A model generated the notes under the pieces. The model had not been told where the DNA came from, did no database searches, and worked only from the letters and a program-made list of their open reading frames with translations. A stretch of DNA of 64,000 bases from Bacteroidota bacterium. Its GTDB lineage: Bacteria; Bacteroidota; Bacteroidia; Bacteroidales; Lentimicrobiaceae. Positions 9,076 through 19,315 of this stretch are shown in pieces. The stretch covers positions 62,001 through 126,000 of the forward strand of contig JAEZDY010000001.1 in the NCBI GenBank assembly GCA_023417935.1, read 5' to 3'. The stretch's first letter is position 1. Each line of letters opens with the position of its first letter. A program made the position numbers and the translations under genes.

Positions 9076-10704
9076 ATGGAAAACTATACATTGAGCGGAC
9101 AAATCGTTGATGTGGTCGCTGGCAGAGTGTATGCCGGAATCATTGAGATCGAAGATGGCATTATAAAATCAGTGCTAGAAGACCCGGGTGTTGTTGGCCC
9201 GCTAATTATGCCGGGACTAATTGATGCACATGTGCATATTGAGAGCTCCATGCTTGTTCCTTCCGAGTTTGCTCGCCTGGCTGTAGTGCACGGGACAACA
9301 ACTGTAGTGGCTGACCCTCATGAGATTGCCAACGTAATGGGTATCGAGGGTATCAGGTTTATGATTGATAATGGGAAGAAGGTACCGTTTAATTTCTATT
9401 TTGGGGCACCATCATGTGTACCTGCTACTGCATTTGAAACATCAGGTGTTGTGCTCGGACCCGAGGAAGTCGATGAGATCTTGTCATGGCCTGAAATCAG
9501 GTACTTGTCAGAGATGATGAACTTTCCCGGAGTTTTGAATGATGATCCTGAAGTTTCAGCCAAGATTGCTTCAGCAAAGAAATATAATAAACCTGTTGAT
9601 GGCCACGCGCCGGGACTAAAAGGGGATAGTGCAGCTAAATACGCAAAAGCTGGAATTACTACTGATCATGAGTGCTTTACTATGGAAGAAGCACTTGATA
9701 AAATTAAACACGGAATTAAGATACTCATCAGAGAAGGAAGTGCTGCAAGGAACTTCGATGAACTGATACCTCTAATAAGCGATCATCCCAAGATGGTCAT
9801 GTTCTGTTCTGACGACAAACATCCAGATGAACTGGTAAATGGGCATATCAATGTTCTGGTGCAAAGGGCTATCGCTGCAGGTTATAATTTCATGGACATC
9901 ATCAGGGCATGCACATTTATACCTACAGGTCACTACAACCTTGATATATGCCTCCTTCAAAAAGGTGATAAGGCCGATTTTATACTTGTGGATAATGCAG
10001 AGGACTTTAACATAATAGCAACCTATATCGCTGGCAGATTAGTTGCAGAAAATGGAGTATCACTTATTGAAAGTGTGCCGGTAGAACCCATAAATAAATT
10101 TAACCCACAAATGCCCACCCTTGAAGATTTACAGGTTGAAGCTCGAGATGGTTCACTTAAAGTTATCAAGGCTGTCAATGGCCAACTTGTAACTTCAGTA
10201 CTTAAGGTTAAGGCAAAAACGGAAGCCGGAAATGTTGTAAGTGACACAGAGCGTGATATCCTGAAACTCGTGGTGCTGAACCGGTACAACCCCACCAAAC
10301 CCGCAATTGGGTTTGTAACGGGATTTAATTTAAAGCGTGGAGCCATTGCTTCAACGGTTGCACATGACAGTCACAATATCATTGCAGTGGGTTCTGACGA
10401 CCAATTTATACTCAATGCTATTGAATTAGTAATAAAAAATACAGGTGGTATATCTTTATATGCTACACATGAAGATAATTTACTATCTTTGCCCGTCGCA
10501 GGACTAATGTCAACTGACGATGGATATGCTGTTGCCGGGAAGTATCAGCTGATTAACAGGGCAGTACAGAATGCAGGCTCTGATTTAGATGCTCCTTTTA
10601 TGACTCTATCCTTCATGTCGTTACTGGTTATTCCTGAGCTAAAATTAAGTGATAAAGGATTATTTGACAGTACAACTTTTTCGTATACTAGATTGTTTGA
10701 TTAA
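9076..10704 (+). CDS. ade: Adenine deaminase
   Basis: About 542 residues from the ATG at 9076. An upstream TTG at 9019 would add 19 residues without family similarity, so 9076 is chosen. This amidohydrolase-fold enzyme converts adenine to hypoxanthine for purine salvage. Metal-site and family motifs: GLIDAHVHIESSMLVPSEF, ADPHEIANVMGIEG, DGHAPGLKG, TTDHECFTMEEALDKI, and FCSDDKHPDELVNGHI. The C-terminal half has the family's VAHDSHNIIAVGSDD. Length is normal. It stands alone between the mevalonate operon and an ArsR-type regulator; no operon link is evident. Confidence 0.93.
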   Translation: MENYTLSGQIVDVVAGRVYAGIIEIEDGIIKSVLEDPGVVGPLIMPGLIDAHVHIESSMLVPSEFARLAVVHGTTTVVADPHEIANVMGIEGIRFMIDNGKKVPFNFYFGAPSCVPATAFETSGVVLGPEEVDEILSWPEIRYLSEMMNFPGVLNDDPEVSAKIASAKKYNKPVDGHAPGLKGDSAAKYAKAGITTDHECFTMEEALDKIKHGIKILIREGSAARNFDELIPLISDHPKMVMFCSDDKHPDELVNGHINVLVQRAIAAGYNFMDIIRACTFIPTGHYNLDICLLQKGDKADFILVDNAEDFNIIATYIAGRLVAENGVSLIESVPVEPINKFNPQMPTLEDLQVEARDGSLKVIKAVNGQLVTSVLKVKAKTEAGNVVSDTERDILKLVVLNRYNPTKPAIGFVTGFNLKRGAIASTVAHDSHNIIAVGSDDQFILNAIELVIKNTGGISLYATHEDNLLSLPVAGLMSTDDGYAVAGKYQLINRAVQNAGSDLDAPFMTLSFMSLLVIPELKLSDKGLFDSTTFSYTRLFD

Positions 10705-10770
10705 TATTAATTAGTGATGTTACATATTATAATATAGTAACTTTACACAAAACTAAAACCCAAAAGCATC

Positions 10771-11070
10771 ATGGCAAAAGAAATAGTGTTAGACATTGTT
10801 AAGCTTGAAGCAGCAGCCAGCAAATTGAGAGCTATTGCACACCCAATGAGAATTGCTATCATTGATCTTCTCAATGAAAAGAAAAAACTCAGCGTTACTG
10901 AAATCTACGAATATCTGAAAATTGAGCAAGCTGCAGCTTCTCATCACCTGAATATACTGAAAAGTAAAGGTGTATTGATTTCAAAAAGAGAAGGCAAGCA
11001 AATTCACTACGCAGTTAAGGCTTCTTCATTAACAGAAATCGTTCAGTGTATTGATAAGTGTAACGGATAA
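10771..11070 (+). CDS. ArsR-family winged-helix transcriptional regulator
   Basis: 99 residues with a compact winged helix: the ArsR signature LRAIAHPMRIAIIDLL, the recognition helix QAAASHHLNILKSKGVL and the wing KREGKQIHYAV. It lacks the ELCVCD metal-binding box of ArsR/SmtB sensors. Two cysteines near the C terminus (QCIDKCNG) are the only obvious thiols and could sense metal or redox state, but that is inference. It begins 66 bases after adenine deaminase. Targets unknown; autoregulation is common in the family. Confidence 0.85.
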   Translation: MAKEIVLDIVKLEAAASKLRAIAHPMRIAIIDLLNEKKKLSVTEIYEYLKIEQAAASHHLNILKSKGVLISKREGKQIHYAVKASSLTEIVQCIDKCNG

Positions 11071-11155
11071 TTTTACCCGTTCCTTAAATTAATCATTGAC
11101 CCTATACCTATTATTAGAAGAATACAATAATGGCTAATTCCCTGAGCCCGGAATG

Positions 11156-12994
11156 TTATTTTCCGGGTTCTGGAATATTCCATTGTTCTTCAACAGTCCA
11201 GTTTGCCCTCAGATCCAATTCTGTTGGGAAGTAAATAACACGTTCAGGATATTTTCCTGAAAGATATTTACCTGCATCCCAGTAACCATTCCCATTCCTG
11301 TCATCAATTGCTTTAATTCTGTATTTTCCGGGCGATATGTACCTGAAGTCTATAGTCATGTTTTCACTGATGCTTACCTGTTCAACCAGTTTTTCCTTGG
11401 CATCCAGGAGTTGTATTAAATAAGGAGTTTTGGCAGGAAGTTCTATTGTGAGTGAAACATGTGAAGTTTCTTCCTCCATCATGCCAGTAAATGTATAGCG
11501 TGTACTATCATTTGCTATGTTAAGTATGCTGGTGAATGAACTGTCAGGTATTGTGTAAGTGTATCTAACTCCCTCTTTCCATGGATATCTGATGAAAAGC
11601 TGCCTTTGTATTGAATCACGGAATTCAATCTGTGCATTATTAATAATCAGGCTGTCCTCCATTAATAAAGCTCTTTCTTTAGCATGCGTGGCAACAGGAT
11701 CAGCAAAGGTTATTCTTAGCGGAGTGGAAGGTTTCAATCTGCCTCCTGTGATATTAGATGTCAGTGCAAGGCTTGGTGCTTTAGCTGTTTCGGTTTTTCT
11801 GACTGCCTTCTCACGTGGCCTTGCCATCATCTCTACAGTATCAATAACTGTCCCCTGATCAGAGATCTCGAGCCAGATACTGTCAGCAGTATAACCGGGT
11901 AACCACATTGTAAGAGTATCGCCAATACGGTTCTTTCCAATTACGGGTTGGCCGGCGTAATTCCCCTCCATCATTTTAAACAAAGGTTCTTTCACAGGGA
12001 CTCTAAAAATAAAGCTTAGTACGTTTTCTTTGGCAGCATGAGATTTCAGAAGAGTCTGGGTAGAGTCTACTTCCCTGAAATGAAACATCTGAATATACTT
12101 GCCTGAAGATGTATAAATCATACTCGAGTCAGTCCGGGTTGCAATAGAATCAATAACAGCAACCGGGGGTATAGTATCAGTAATGGCTAAGGAATCATTC
12201 GAAAGCCTGGTAACAACAACACTATCAGGTGGAGCTATTGTGTCGGGTTGTGCCGGGTTCATTACATCAAACTTTAAACCTCCCTCTTTTAACGGAACCC
12301 ATGGAGTAATAAGCGTGTCAATGAATGCAATCTCTTCACCCGGTAAATCATAAATGTAGTTTGCATTTATGTCAGTAAGCGCAAACATCTTATATTTCAT
12401 GTTCCTCAGATTCGTAAGCTGAAATTCTCCGGCATCATTGGTTCGGGCAATGTAATAAGGAATCTGCTTGTAAGGAATTGAATCATAAATGGAGTCATAA
12501 AGCATCACATAAGCAGCCTTAACCGGTGTCAGGTTAAATGCATTGATCAACTTTCCCTCTATCATCATTGAGTCAAGCACGTTTCCGGTTGAAAAAGTGA
12601 ATTTGTAACCTCCAAGCTTATTACCTTCCGTGATATCTACAATGGCATCGCCGAAAAATATGTTGTAAGTTGTTTCACTTCTCCAGGGGTTTTTGAATTT
12701 GGCTATTAAACTCTTACCCCGGTTGCTAAACGAGGGCATCTCTGATACCGGCGGTGATATAATGAGTTGAGAGTGTATGTCCTTTAGTGAGACATATTCG
12801 TCGAACGTAATTACAATTTCCTTTCCCGTAAAGTTAGTTGACAGGTTAGCAGGGGAGGAACTTATTATCGCAGGTGGTGTCACATCTTTGGGACCACCTG
12901 ATGGCGACATGGGATTGGCACATGAACCCAGCAAAATTAAAACGAGCAGGGTGAATAGGTGATGCTTGAGTTTAAATGCAGACTGAAAATCCAT
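11156..12994 (-). CDS. Ig-like domain (Big_5/SbsA) lipoprotein
   Basis: 612 residues with a lipoprotein signal: hydrophobic stretch then LLGSC at the lipobox. After it comes MSPSGGPKDVTPPAIISSSP, the typical start of a Bacteroidota Ig-like lipoprotein. The N-terminal Big_5-type domain (NFTGKEIVITFDEYVSLKD) is followed by a carboxypeptidase-like region (LRNMKYKMFALTDINANY), a Thr/Ser/Asp-rich middle, and a second such repeat near the C terminus (FRYISPGKYRIKAIDDRNGNGYWDAG). Likely an outer-membrane surface or periplasmic structural lipoprotein; function unknown. Convergent with the ArsR gene and divergent from the peptidase gene. Confidence 0.75.
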   Translation of the reverse strand: MDFQSAFKLKHHLFTLLVLILLGSCANPMSPSGGPKDVTPPAIISSSPANLSTNFTGKEIVITFDEYVSLKDIHSQLIISPPVSEMPSFSNRGKSLIAKFKNPWRSETTYNIFFGDAIVDITEGNKLGGYKFTFSTGNVLDSMMIEGKLINAFNLTPVKAAYVMLYDSIYDSIPYKQIPYYIARTNDAGEFQLTNLRNMKYKMFALTDINANYIYDLPGEEIAFIDTLITPWVPLKEGGLKFDVMNPAQPDTIAPPDSVVVTRLSNDSLAITDTIPPVAVIDSIATRTDSSMIYTSSGKYIQMFHFREVDSTQTLLKSHAAKENVLSFIFRVPVKEPLFKMMEGNYAGQPVIGKNRIGDTLTMWLPGYTADSIWLEISDQGTVIDTVEMMARPREKAVRKTETAKAPSLALTSNITGGRLKPSTPLRITFADPVATHAKERALLMEDSLIINNAQIEFRDSIQRQLFIRYPWKEGVRYTYTIPDSSFTSILNIANDSTRYTFTGMMEEETSHVSLTIELPAKTPYLIQLLDAKEKLVEQVSISENMTIDFRYISPGKYRIKAIDDRNGNGYWDAGKYLSGKYPERVIYFPTELDLRANWTVEEQWNIPEPGK

Positions 12995-13117
12995 TAATGG
13001 TGTTTTAAATGCAAAGATGATAATTTTATAACTTCATTCAGTTACAATAAATTGTCAGGATTGTTTACTTTTATTAATCTTTTGTTGTTCTTCTTAAATA
13101 GTCAAAACATATCAAAC

Positions 13118-15154
13118 ATGAAACTCTTGCTAACGCTTATTATTAGTTTGTTGATGCCTTGCATACTTTTATCACAAAGTAATATAGGAATACCAGTAAA
13201 AGGAAATCCAATCACGAGTTTCTCACTGAAGTATAGTACTTTGCAGCCAGGTGTTCAGATGCCTGGGATTGGGGTTGAATACTGCTCACATGGGAAACAA
13301 CAACACCTGGTATCTACAAGTCAGAAGCCCCGAATGTTTTCAAGGAATGCCATGGTGGGACCAGATGGCATTGATGAAGCGTCAGGTTATGATGTCAAGT
13401 ATATGCGCATGAATCTAAACATTGACCCGGCAGTTCTCTACCTTTCCGGGTCGGTAGCAACTGTTTTTGAGGCACGGAAAGATGTGACATCCATTGAGAT
13501 GCAGCTTATAACTGCCTTTACTGTTGATTCTATTATTTATCAGGGTAGCCCACTTACATTTCAGCATGAAGAGCCCTGGACTCTCACGATTCAGTTCCCC
13601 CAGATACTTGAAACTGGTACACAGTATGAGATTGTGATTTATTATCGTGGAGAACCTGATTCCGGACAGGGTTTTGGCTCTGTTGGAATAGGTCCGCATG
13701 GTGGCATCCCAGCTTTCTGGACCCTTTCAGAACCCTATGGTGCACGCGATTGGTGGCCTGGGAAGAATGATCTTACTGATAAGATAGATTCCGTCGATAT
13801 TATCGTCAATTCACCTGAAGCATACCGCACAGCCTCTCTCGGATTGCTGGTGAATGATGTAGTGGTTTCGGGTACCCGCACCAACCATTGGAAACACAAC
13901 TATCCTGTAGTCCCTTATCTGGTTGCGGTTGCTGTTACTAATTATGCTGTTTATACTGATACCTCATATTCCGCCGGTAGGATGGTACCGATAATTAACT
14001 ATGTGTATCCTGAGAAACTAAACGAAAGAAAACAGGAAACAAAAATAACTGCAGAGTTCATGGCGTTGTTTAGTGATCTCTTCACTGAATATCCTTTTAT
14101 AGAAGAGAAATACGGCCATGCTGAATTCGGCTGGGGCGGTGGAATGGAACATCAAACCATGTCGTTTATGGGACGCTTTGATTTTGATATTATTGCCCAT
14201 GAGCTGGCACACCAGTGGTTTGGTGATATGGTTACCCTTAATTCATGGCATGATATATGGCTGAATGAAGGTTTCGCAACCTATCTCACCGGACTTGCCT
14301 ATGAAAACCTCTCCAATGACCTTTACTGGCCAATATGGAAAACAAATGTCATTAATGCTATTGTAAGTCAACCTGGTGGCTCAGTTTATGTGCCTGATAC
14401 TACCAATGTGAGCAGAATATTTAGTTCGCGGTTATCTTATTATAAAGGAGCCATGGTATTACATGGCTTACGCTGGACAATTGGCGATAGCGCTTTCTTT
14501 GCTGCTTGTCGTAATTATCTTAATGACCCTGTCGCACAATATGGTTTTGCTTCAACTGAAATGCTGAAGGATTATCTGGAAGAGGCTGGTGGGATTGACC
14601 TTACTGAATACTTTGAAGATTGGTACTATGGTGAAGGATATCCTTCGTATGTGCTTTCACTGACTACGCAGGAAGACCAGACATATCATGCCGAACTGTC
14701 GCAAACTACTTCACATCCATCGGTTGACTTCTTTGAAATGAAAGTTCCGGTTCTTCTCTCCGGAGAAGGGCGTGATACGCTTGTTATATTTAATCACACT
14801 TCAAACAATCAGGTCTATCAGATCGATCCGGGATTTACTGTGGAGAGCATAACAATTGACCCTGAAAAGTGGATTATCTCAGCCAACAACCAGGTGCTGC
14901 TCGACTCCTCCAATCCTAATATTGACAGTCGTTTAAGAATATATCCAAATCCTGCATCCGACCGAATCAGAATTACTGCCAACAACAAGAAAGGTAACCT
15001 GATTATCACTGATCTGAAGGGAAGCATTGTGATGAAGATTGACAACTTTGATGAGTTCCAATGGCATGATGTGAGTCACCTCCAAAAAGGGATGTATCTA
15101 ATAAGGCTCAGTGGCAAAGACTTTGTTACTGAAGCGCCTTTTGTGAAGCTTTGA
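13118..15154 (+). CDS. Secreted M1-family metallopeptidase with T9SS sorting domain
   Basis: About 678 residues from the ATG at 13118, which opens a signal peptide (MKLLLTLIISLLMPCILLSQ). A TTG-initiated frame from 13052 adds 22 unlikely residues. The gluzincin catalytic site is clear: IAHELAHQWFGD with the zinc His pair and catalytic Glu, then LNEGFATYLTGLAYE with the third zinc ligand. An exopeptidase-type GGGMEHQTMSF precedes it. The last 80 residues form a T9SS type A sorting domain (RIYPNPASDRIRI to GMYLIRLSGKDFVTEAPFVKL). Expected to act at the cell surface or outside. Confidence 0.9.
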   Translation: MKLLLTLIISLLMPCILLSQSNIGIPVKGNPITSFSLKYSTLQPGVQMPGIGVEYCSHGKQQHLVSTSQKPRMFSRNAMVGPDGIDEASGYDVKYMRMNLNIDPAVLYLSGSVATVFEARKDVTSIEMQLITAFTVDSIIYQGSPLTFQHEEPWTLTIQFPQILETGTQYEIVIYYRGEPDSGQGFGSVGIGPHGGIPAFWTLSEPYGARDWWPGKNDLTDKIDSVDIIVNSPEAYRTASLGLLVNDVVVSGTRTNHWKHNYPVVPYLVAVAVTNYAVYTDTSYSAGRMVPIINYVYPEKLNERKQETKITAEFMALFSDLFTEYPFIEEKYGHAEFGWGGGMEHQTMSFMGRFDFDIIAHELAHQWFGDMVTLNSWHDIWLNEGFATYLTGLAYENLSNDLYWPIWKTNVINAIVSQPGGSVYVPDTTNVSRIFSSRLSYYKGAMVLHGLRWTIGDSAFFAACRNYLNDPVAQYGFASTEMLKDYLEEAGGIDLTEYFEDWYYGEGYPSYVLSLTTQEDQTYHAELSQTTSHPSVDFFEMKVPVLLSGEGRDTLVIFNHTSNNQVYQIDPGFTVESITIDPEKWIISANNQVLLDSSNPNIDSRLRIYPNPASDRIRITANNKKGNLIITDLKGSIVMKIDNFDEFQWHDVSHLQKGMYLIRLSGKDFVTEAPFVKL

Positions 15155-15164
15155 AAATTAGTTC

Positions 15165-15245
15165 AAAGCTTCGCGTTCAAAGGTTGTTCAAAGGTTGTTC
15201 AAATTGGTTCTAGGTTTTCAAGGTGTTCAAGGTGACGGTCCCCGA
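15165..15245. repeat. TTCAAAG-type short repeat cluster
   Basis: Just after the peptidase stop, the words TTCAAAGCTTCGCG, TTCAAAGGTTG (twice), TTCAAATTGG and TTCAAGGTG follow one another at roughly 10-13 base spacing, ending in GTGACGGTCCCC. A related cluster occurs at 35358-35412. The reverse complement, with GGGGACCGTCAC, recurs at 61170-61270. Dispersed non-coding repeat; function unknown. Confidence 0.6.
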
Positions 15246-15309
15246 GTTTACCTCAAATCCTCTCAATCTTCTAGTTCTGCAACTCTAGGATAGAGGGGGT
15301 GCAAATATT

Positions 15310-16038
15310 CTAGCATAGTAATTTTTCAAACCTGTAACCTTTGGCTGAAAAGTGTTCAAGCATACGGGGTAAAGCATAAAGCATTCGGTCTGATGCTTTG
15401 AGGCTGTCGTGGAACACAATTATGCTTCCGTCATTTGTGTATCTGATGGCATTGCTCAGCACCTGTTCTTTACTGAATTTATGGTTGTAATCACCTGTTA
15501 GCACCGTCCACATAATCAGGTCATATTTATGCTTCAAATGTTTGATCTGGGAGAGTTTTATCCTTCCATGAGGAGGTCTGAACAATGAGCTTTTTACCAG
15601 CTCGCCGCATTTTTCAATGTCGTTGAAATAATGTTCATCATTTGTTTTATTACCTTTCAAATGGCTGAAGGTGTGATTGCCTGTGGCATGGCCTTCTTTT
15701 AGTATCTGGTCATATACTTCAGGGTATTTCCTTACATTATCACCAACGCAAAAGAAAGTCGCCTTAGCGTTGTGATTACGCAGAATTTCAAGCACCTGGG
15801 GTGTCACTTCAGGTATTGGGCCGTCGTCAAATGTGATATATATCGATTTAGAAGTAGCAGTTAATTGTGTCGCAGTTATTGATCCATTTGCTAAGGTTTC
15901 TGTTAGTTGACTTGCCAGGTCTTCTGATGATTGACTTGCTGATGCCTCAGTTGGTTGACTTGCTGAAGGCTTTATACTCCAAACCAACGCTGAAGGAGCT
16001 AATATCCTCAATATCCAGGGAACAACCGGTATATTCAT
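15310..16038 (-). CDS. Polysaccharide deacetylase family protein
   Basis: 242 residues, NodB-homology fold of carbohydrate esterase family 4, which removes N-acetyl groups from chitin-like or peptidoglycan chains. Motifs: ITFDDGPIPEVTP (metal Asp), ATGNHTFSHLKG (the H-x3-H metal pair), and the substrate-groove RPPHGRIKLSQ. The odd part is residues about 24-64: between the hydrophobic N terminus and the catalytic domain lies a Ser/Ala/Gln/Thr-rich stretch with imperfect repeats (SASQPTE, SASQSSE, LASQLTE). It starts 3 bases after the stop of the DUF2723 gene on the same strand, so the two are probably co-transcribed and may act on the same envelope glycan. Confidence 0.82.
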   Translation of the reverse strand: MNIPVVPWILRILAPSALVWSIKPSASQPTEASASQSSEDLASQLTETLANGSITATQLTATSKSIYITFDDGPIPEVTPQVLEILRNHNAKATFFCVGDNVRKYPEVYDQILKEGHATGNHTFSHLKGNKTNDEHYFNDIEKCGELVKSSLFRPPHGRIKLSQIKHLKHKYDLIMWTVLTGDYNHKFSKEQVLSNAIRYTNDGSIIVFHDSLKASDRMLYALPRMLEHFSAKGYRFEKLLC

Positions 16039-16041
16039 AGC

Positions 16042-19000
16042 TTAAAATCCTGCCTGCTCGTATCTGTTAAACTGCTTTTCGAGTTCCATTGTTGCCTTTT
16101 CTTTAAGCTTCAGGTTACCATGCTGATCAGCAATACTGGCAATGCCGTTAAGCACCATCAAACTCTGTCGTAGTTCCTGATTAAGTCCGGCAAGTTTATC
16201 CTGAGGGAACCTGAAATAGTAATCAAGATCGGCAGTATAAAGTTCAAGCAGTTTACTTAGCAGCGCAAAGCCCTTTTCTTCGGCACCTGCAGCAAGATAA
16301 CTTTCAGCAATAGAAAGCACGTAATAATTATATGGAATTGCTTCATGTGGTATCGTAGCAAGGCACTTATCGCATGCTGCAATAGCCTCTTCATTCTTAC
16401 CATCTATTACAAGTTTACTCGCAAGTCGTCCAAACATAGTGCGAAGGTTGTTGCTCACCCTCCTGTTGGTCTCGTCCAGATAAACCGAAGGGTCATCCAT
16501 ATTGCCGTATTTATATACGTTCATCAGCTTATCATAGAGCACAGTGCTATTCACATAACCTTCAAAGTTCTCATCACCTTGTATTTTCACTGGCACCAAC
16601 CGCAGCACAAATCCCTCGCTTCGCAGGTACGCATTCAAACCAAGGTATGAATCAGCACCGGCTGTTGCTGAAAAGTAAATTGGCCTCTTCCAGTTGTTAT
16701 GAGCCAGTATATCCAAAGCTATGATCTGGTTCTTGGTTATGGCTCTGTCATTGATTTTAAAAGGCAGGTAAGACAGTAAACTGTCCTGTTCCTCAGGTGT
16801 AACAGTTCCATTCTGCAGAACCAGCGTGGTGTCAACATCCAGCACGAACTCTGATACCGGAATTACATCAACAGGTCCCATGGAACTCTGCAGCCTGAAG
16901 GCATCCGGTTGTTTATGCAGCGCATCAAATAACTCTTTTAGTGAAACTGCCCCTTCTATCCTCTCATCAGGGGAAATATATATTACATCGTAAGTACCGC
17001 TCTTAAACTGATCATATTCAAAACTGATGGGCAGCGGTTCTGAATCATAAACCTTGCGCTTCATCTGTCCAACGTACCAGTCGCTGTTCAGCAAACTCAG
17101 ATTTACTACCCTCACATCCCGGCGTATTCCCTCAACTTCCTGAACATACCAAAGTGGGAAAGTGTCGTTATCACCCATCGTAAAGAGTATTGCATCCTTA
17201 TCACACGATTCCAGATAGTTGCGTGCTATATCACGGCCAGTATATCTGTTTGATCTGTCGTGGTCATCCCAGTTTTCTGCTGCCATAATAACAGGCACAA
17301 CCATACAAATCGCTGTAGCTATAATACCTGCATGCTTCAGCTTAAGGTATTTCTGAATAAGCATGGTTAGACCCAGCACCCCAATGCCTATCCAAATCGC
17401 GAAAGCATAGAAGGAAGCGGCATAAGCATAGTCACGTTCCCGGGGTTGTGGGGCATATTGGTTCAGATACACCACAATAGCCAGACCGGTCATAATGAAT
17501 AACATTGTAACCACCAGCGAATCCTTAGGATGCCGGTTTATATGGAACACCAGTCCGGCAAGTCCCAGCAACAATGGCAGCAGGTAAAACCTGTTCCGGG
17601 CCTTGCTGTTCATGCTTTCAGGCAGGTTGTCCTGCGGACCAAGCCTCAGCTCATCAATAAAGTTTATTCCGCTTATCCAGTTCCCGTTAATGTCCTCACC
17701 TAAACCCTGGTTGTCGTTTTGCCTTCCGGCGAAATTCCACATAAAATACCTGATATACATGTGCTGTATCTGGTAATCGAAGAAAAAGCGGAGGTTCTCA
17801 CCGAAAGTAGGCTTAGTCAGCGTTTCCTGCTTTCCTCCCGGGGCAGTGTACTGAACAGGGGTGCCTTTGATGTTGCCGAATTGCTTGTAAAAATGCTCGT
17901 GCGATCTTTCTGACATGCTCCACATTCTTGGAAACACAGTCATAAAATCCTTATGGAATATAGGTTCTGAATCCTTCCGATCATTGATTACAACATACTT
18001 GCCCTTCTTGTTGTCCTTGTGGTAAACCGGAGTGCCATCTTCATACCCAATTACCGGAGCATTATAATACGGACCGTAAAGCAACGGCCAGTCGCCATAC
18101 TGCTCCCTGTTAAGGTATGAAAGCAGACTAATGGCATTTGAAGGCTCATTTTCATTGATTGGCGGGTTGGCGTTTGCACGAATCACCAGCATAAAGAAAC
18201 TTGAATAGCCAATCAATATAAAGGTGAATGAAAGCACTACTGTATTCCACAACACTTTACCCTTTTGAGCAGTGTATCTCAACCCCCAGATGATCAATCC
18301 TATCAGCGTCATGAAATATATAATAGTACCGGTATTGAAAGGAAGTCCAATCCCGTTTACAAATAACAACTCAAACATCCCTGCAAGCCTTACAATCCAG
18401 GGAATGATAAGATTCATGACCAGGCCAAGTATTATTACAGAAAGCAGCAGGGCAAGAACAGTGCCTTTTAGTGTAGGTTTGTATTTCTTGTAGTAATAAA
18501 CCAGTGCCAAAGCTGGGATAGTAAGCAAATTGAGAAGGTGAACGCCAATGCTCAAACCTATCATAAAGGCAATGAGTATGATCCACCTGAGTGAGTGGTC
18601 CTTGCCCGTTGATGGGGTTGCCTTTACTCCATACCCCGGTGTTTCCTCTTCCCACTTCAGTATTGCCCAGAATACAAAGGCTGTGAAGAACGACGACATG
18701 CCATACACTTCACCCTCAGTGGCTGAAAACCAGAAAGAATCAGAGAAAGTATAAGCCAAAGCTCCAACAAGTCCGCTTCCTATAATTGCGGGTATATAAT
18801 TGATACCACGTATTTGGTTACCACCTGCAGAAGTTTTATTGATATTTGTTGATACTCTAGCATCTGAATCAGCAATTCCGTTTACTATTTTCCTTGCCAG
18901 ATGGGTAATACTCCAGAAAAGGAATAATATGGTGAAAGCACTGCTTAATGCCGACATGGTATTTACCATCCGGGCAACCAGAAGCTCGTTGCCGAAGGCA

Positions 19001-19224
19001 AAAAGACTAAAAAACCTTCCAAGCATCTGGAACAAGGGTGCTCCCGGTGGGTGACCTACCTGAAGTCCATGGGCAGTAGCAATGTACTCACCGCAATCCC
19101 AGAAACTGGCGGTTGGTTCGGAAGTAATTATATAGACAAATGCAGCAATGGCGAAAACAAGCCATCCCGACAGATTGTTGATTAGTTTGAATTGCATAAA
19201 GCTGTTATAAAAAGGGAATATCAA
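16042..19224 (-). CDS. DUF2723 multi-pass membrane protein (putative protein O-glycosyltransferase)
   Basis: About 1060 residues. The N-terminal half is polytopic, roughly ten hydrophobic segments. It bears the DUF2723 signature TSEPTASFWDCGEYIATAHG with GHPPGAPLFQMLGR, related to the PMT/GT-C glycosyltransferases that attach sugars to secreted proteins. A large extramembrane region follows with FTMGDNDTFPLWYVQEVEGI, and the C-terminal 120 residues look like TPR helices. A second ATG at 19197 (MQFKLINNL) may be the true start. In Bacteroidota such proteins are widely conserved; the O-glycosylation role is family inference. Forms an operon with the downstream deacetylase. Confidence 0.85.
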   Translation of the reverse strand: MIFPFYNSFMQFKLINNLSGWLVFAIAAFVYIITSEPTASFWDCGEYIATAHGLQVGHPPGAPLFQMLGRFFSLFAFGNELLVARMVNTMSALSSAFTILFLFWSITHLARKIVNGIADSDARVSTNINKTSAGGNQIRGINYIPAIIGSGLVGALAYTFSDSFWFSATEGEVYGMSSFFTAFVFWAILKWEEETPGYGVKATPSTGKDHSLRWIILIAFMIGLSIGVHLLNLLTIPALALVYYYKKYKPTLKGTVLALLLSVIILGLVMNLIIPWIVRLAGMFELLFVNGIGLPFNTGTIIYFMTLIGLIIWGLRYTAQKGKVLWNTVVLSFTFILIGYSSFFMLVIRANANPPINENEPSNAISLLSYLNREQYGDWPLLYGPYYNAPVIGYEDGTPVYHKDNKKGKYVVINDRKDSEPIFHKDFMTVFPRMWSMSERSHEHFYKQFGNIKGTPVQYTAPGGKQETLTKPTFGENLRFFFDYQIQHMYIRYFMWNFAGRQNDNQGLGEDINGNWISGINFIDELRLGPQDNLPESMNSKARNRFYLLPLLLGLAGLVFHINRHPKDSLVVTMLFIMTGLAIVVYLNQYAPQPRERDYAYAASFYAFAIWIGIGVLGLTMLIQKYLKLKHAGIIATAICMVVPVIMAAENWDDHDRSNRYTGRDIARNYLESCDKDAILFTMGDNDTFPLWYVQEVEGIRRDVRVVNLSLLNSDWYVGQMKRKVYDSEPLPISFEYDQFKSGTYDVIYISPDERIEGAVSLKELFDALHKQPDAFRLQSSMGPVDVIPVSEFVLDVDTTLVLQNGTVTPEEQDSLLSYLPFKINDRAITKNQIIALDILAHNNWKRPIYFSATAGADSYLGLNAYLRSEGFVLRLVPVKIQGDENFEGYVNSTVLYDKLMNVYKYGNMDDPSVYLDETNRRVSNNLRTMFGRLASKLVIDGKNEEAIAACDKCLATIPHEAIPYNYYVLSIAESYLAAGAEEKGFALLSKLLELYTADLDYYFRFPQDKLAGLNQELRQSLMVLNGIASIADQHGNLKLKEKATMELEKQFNRYEQAGF

Positions 19225-19315
19225 CGGGCTGCGAAGTTAGTTATATTTTAGATATTGGCCTTTATTCACTAATTTTGCATATCATAACTGTCACTATTCA
19301 ATTAAAAATAAGAAC

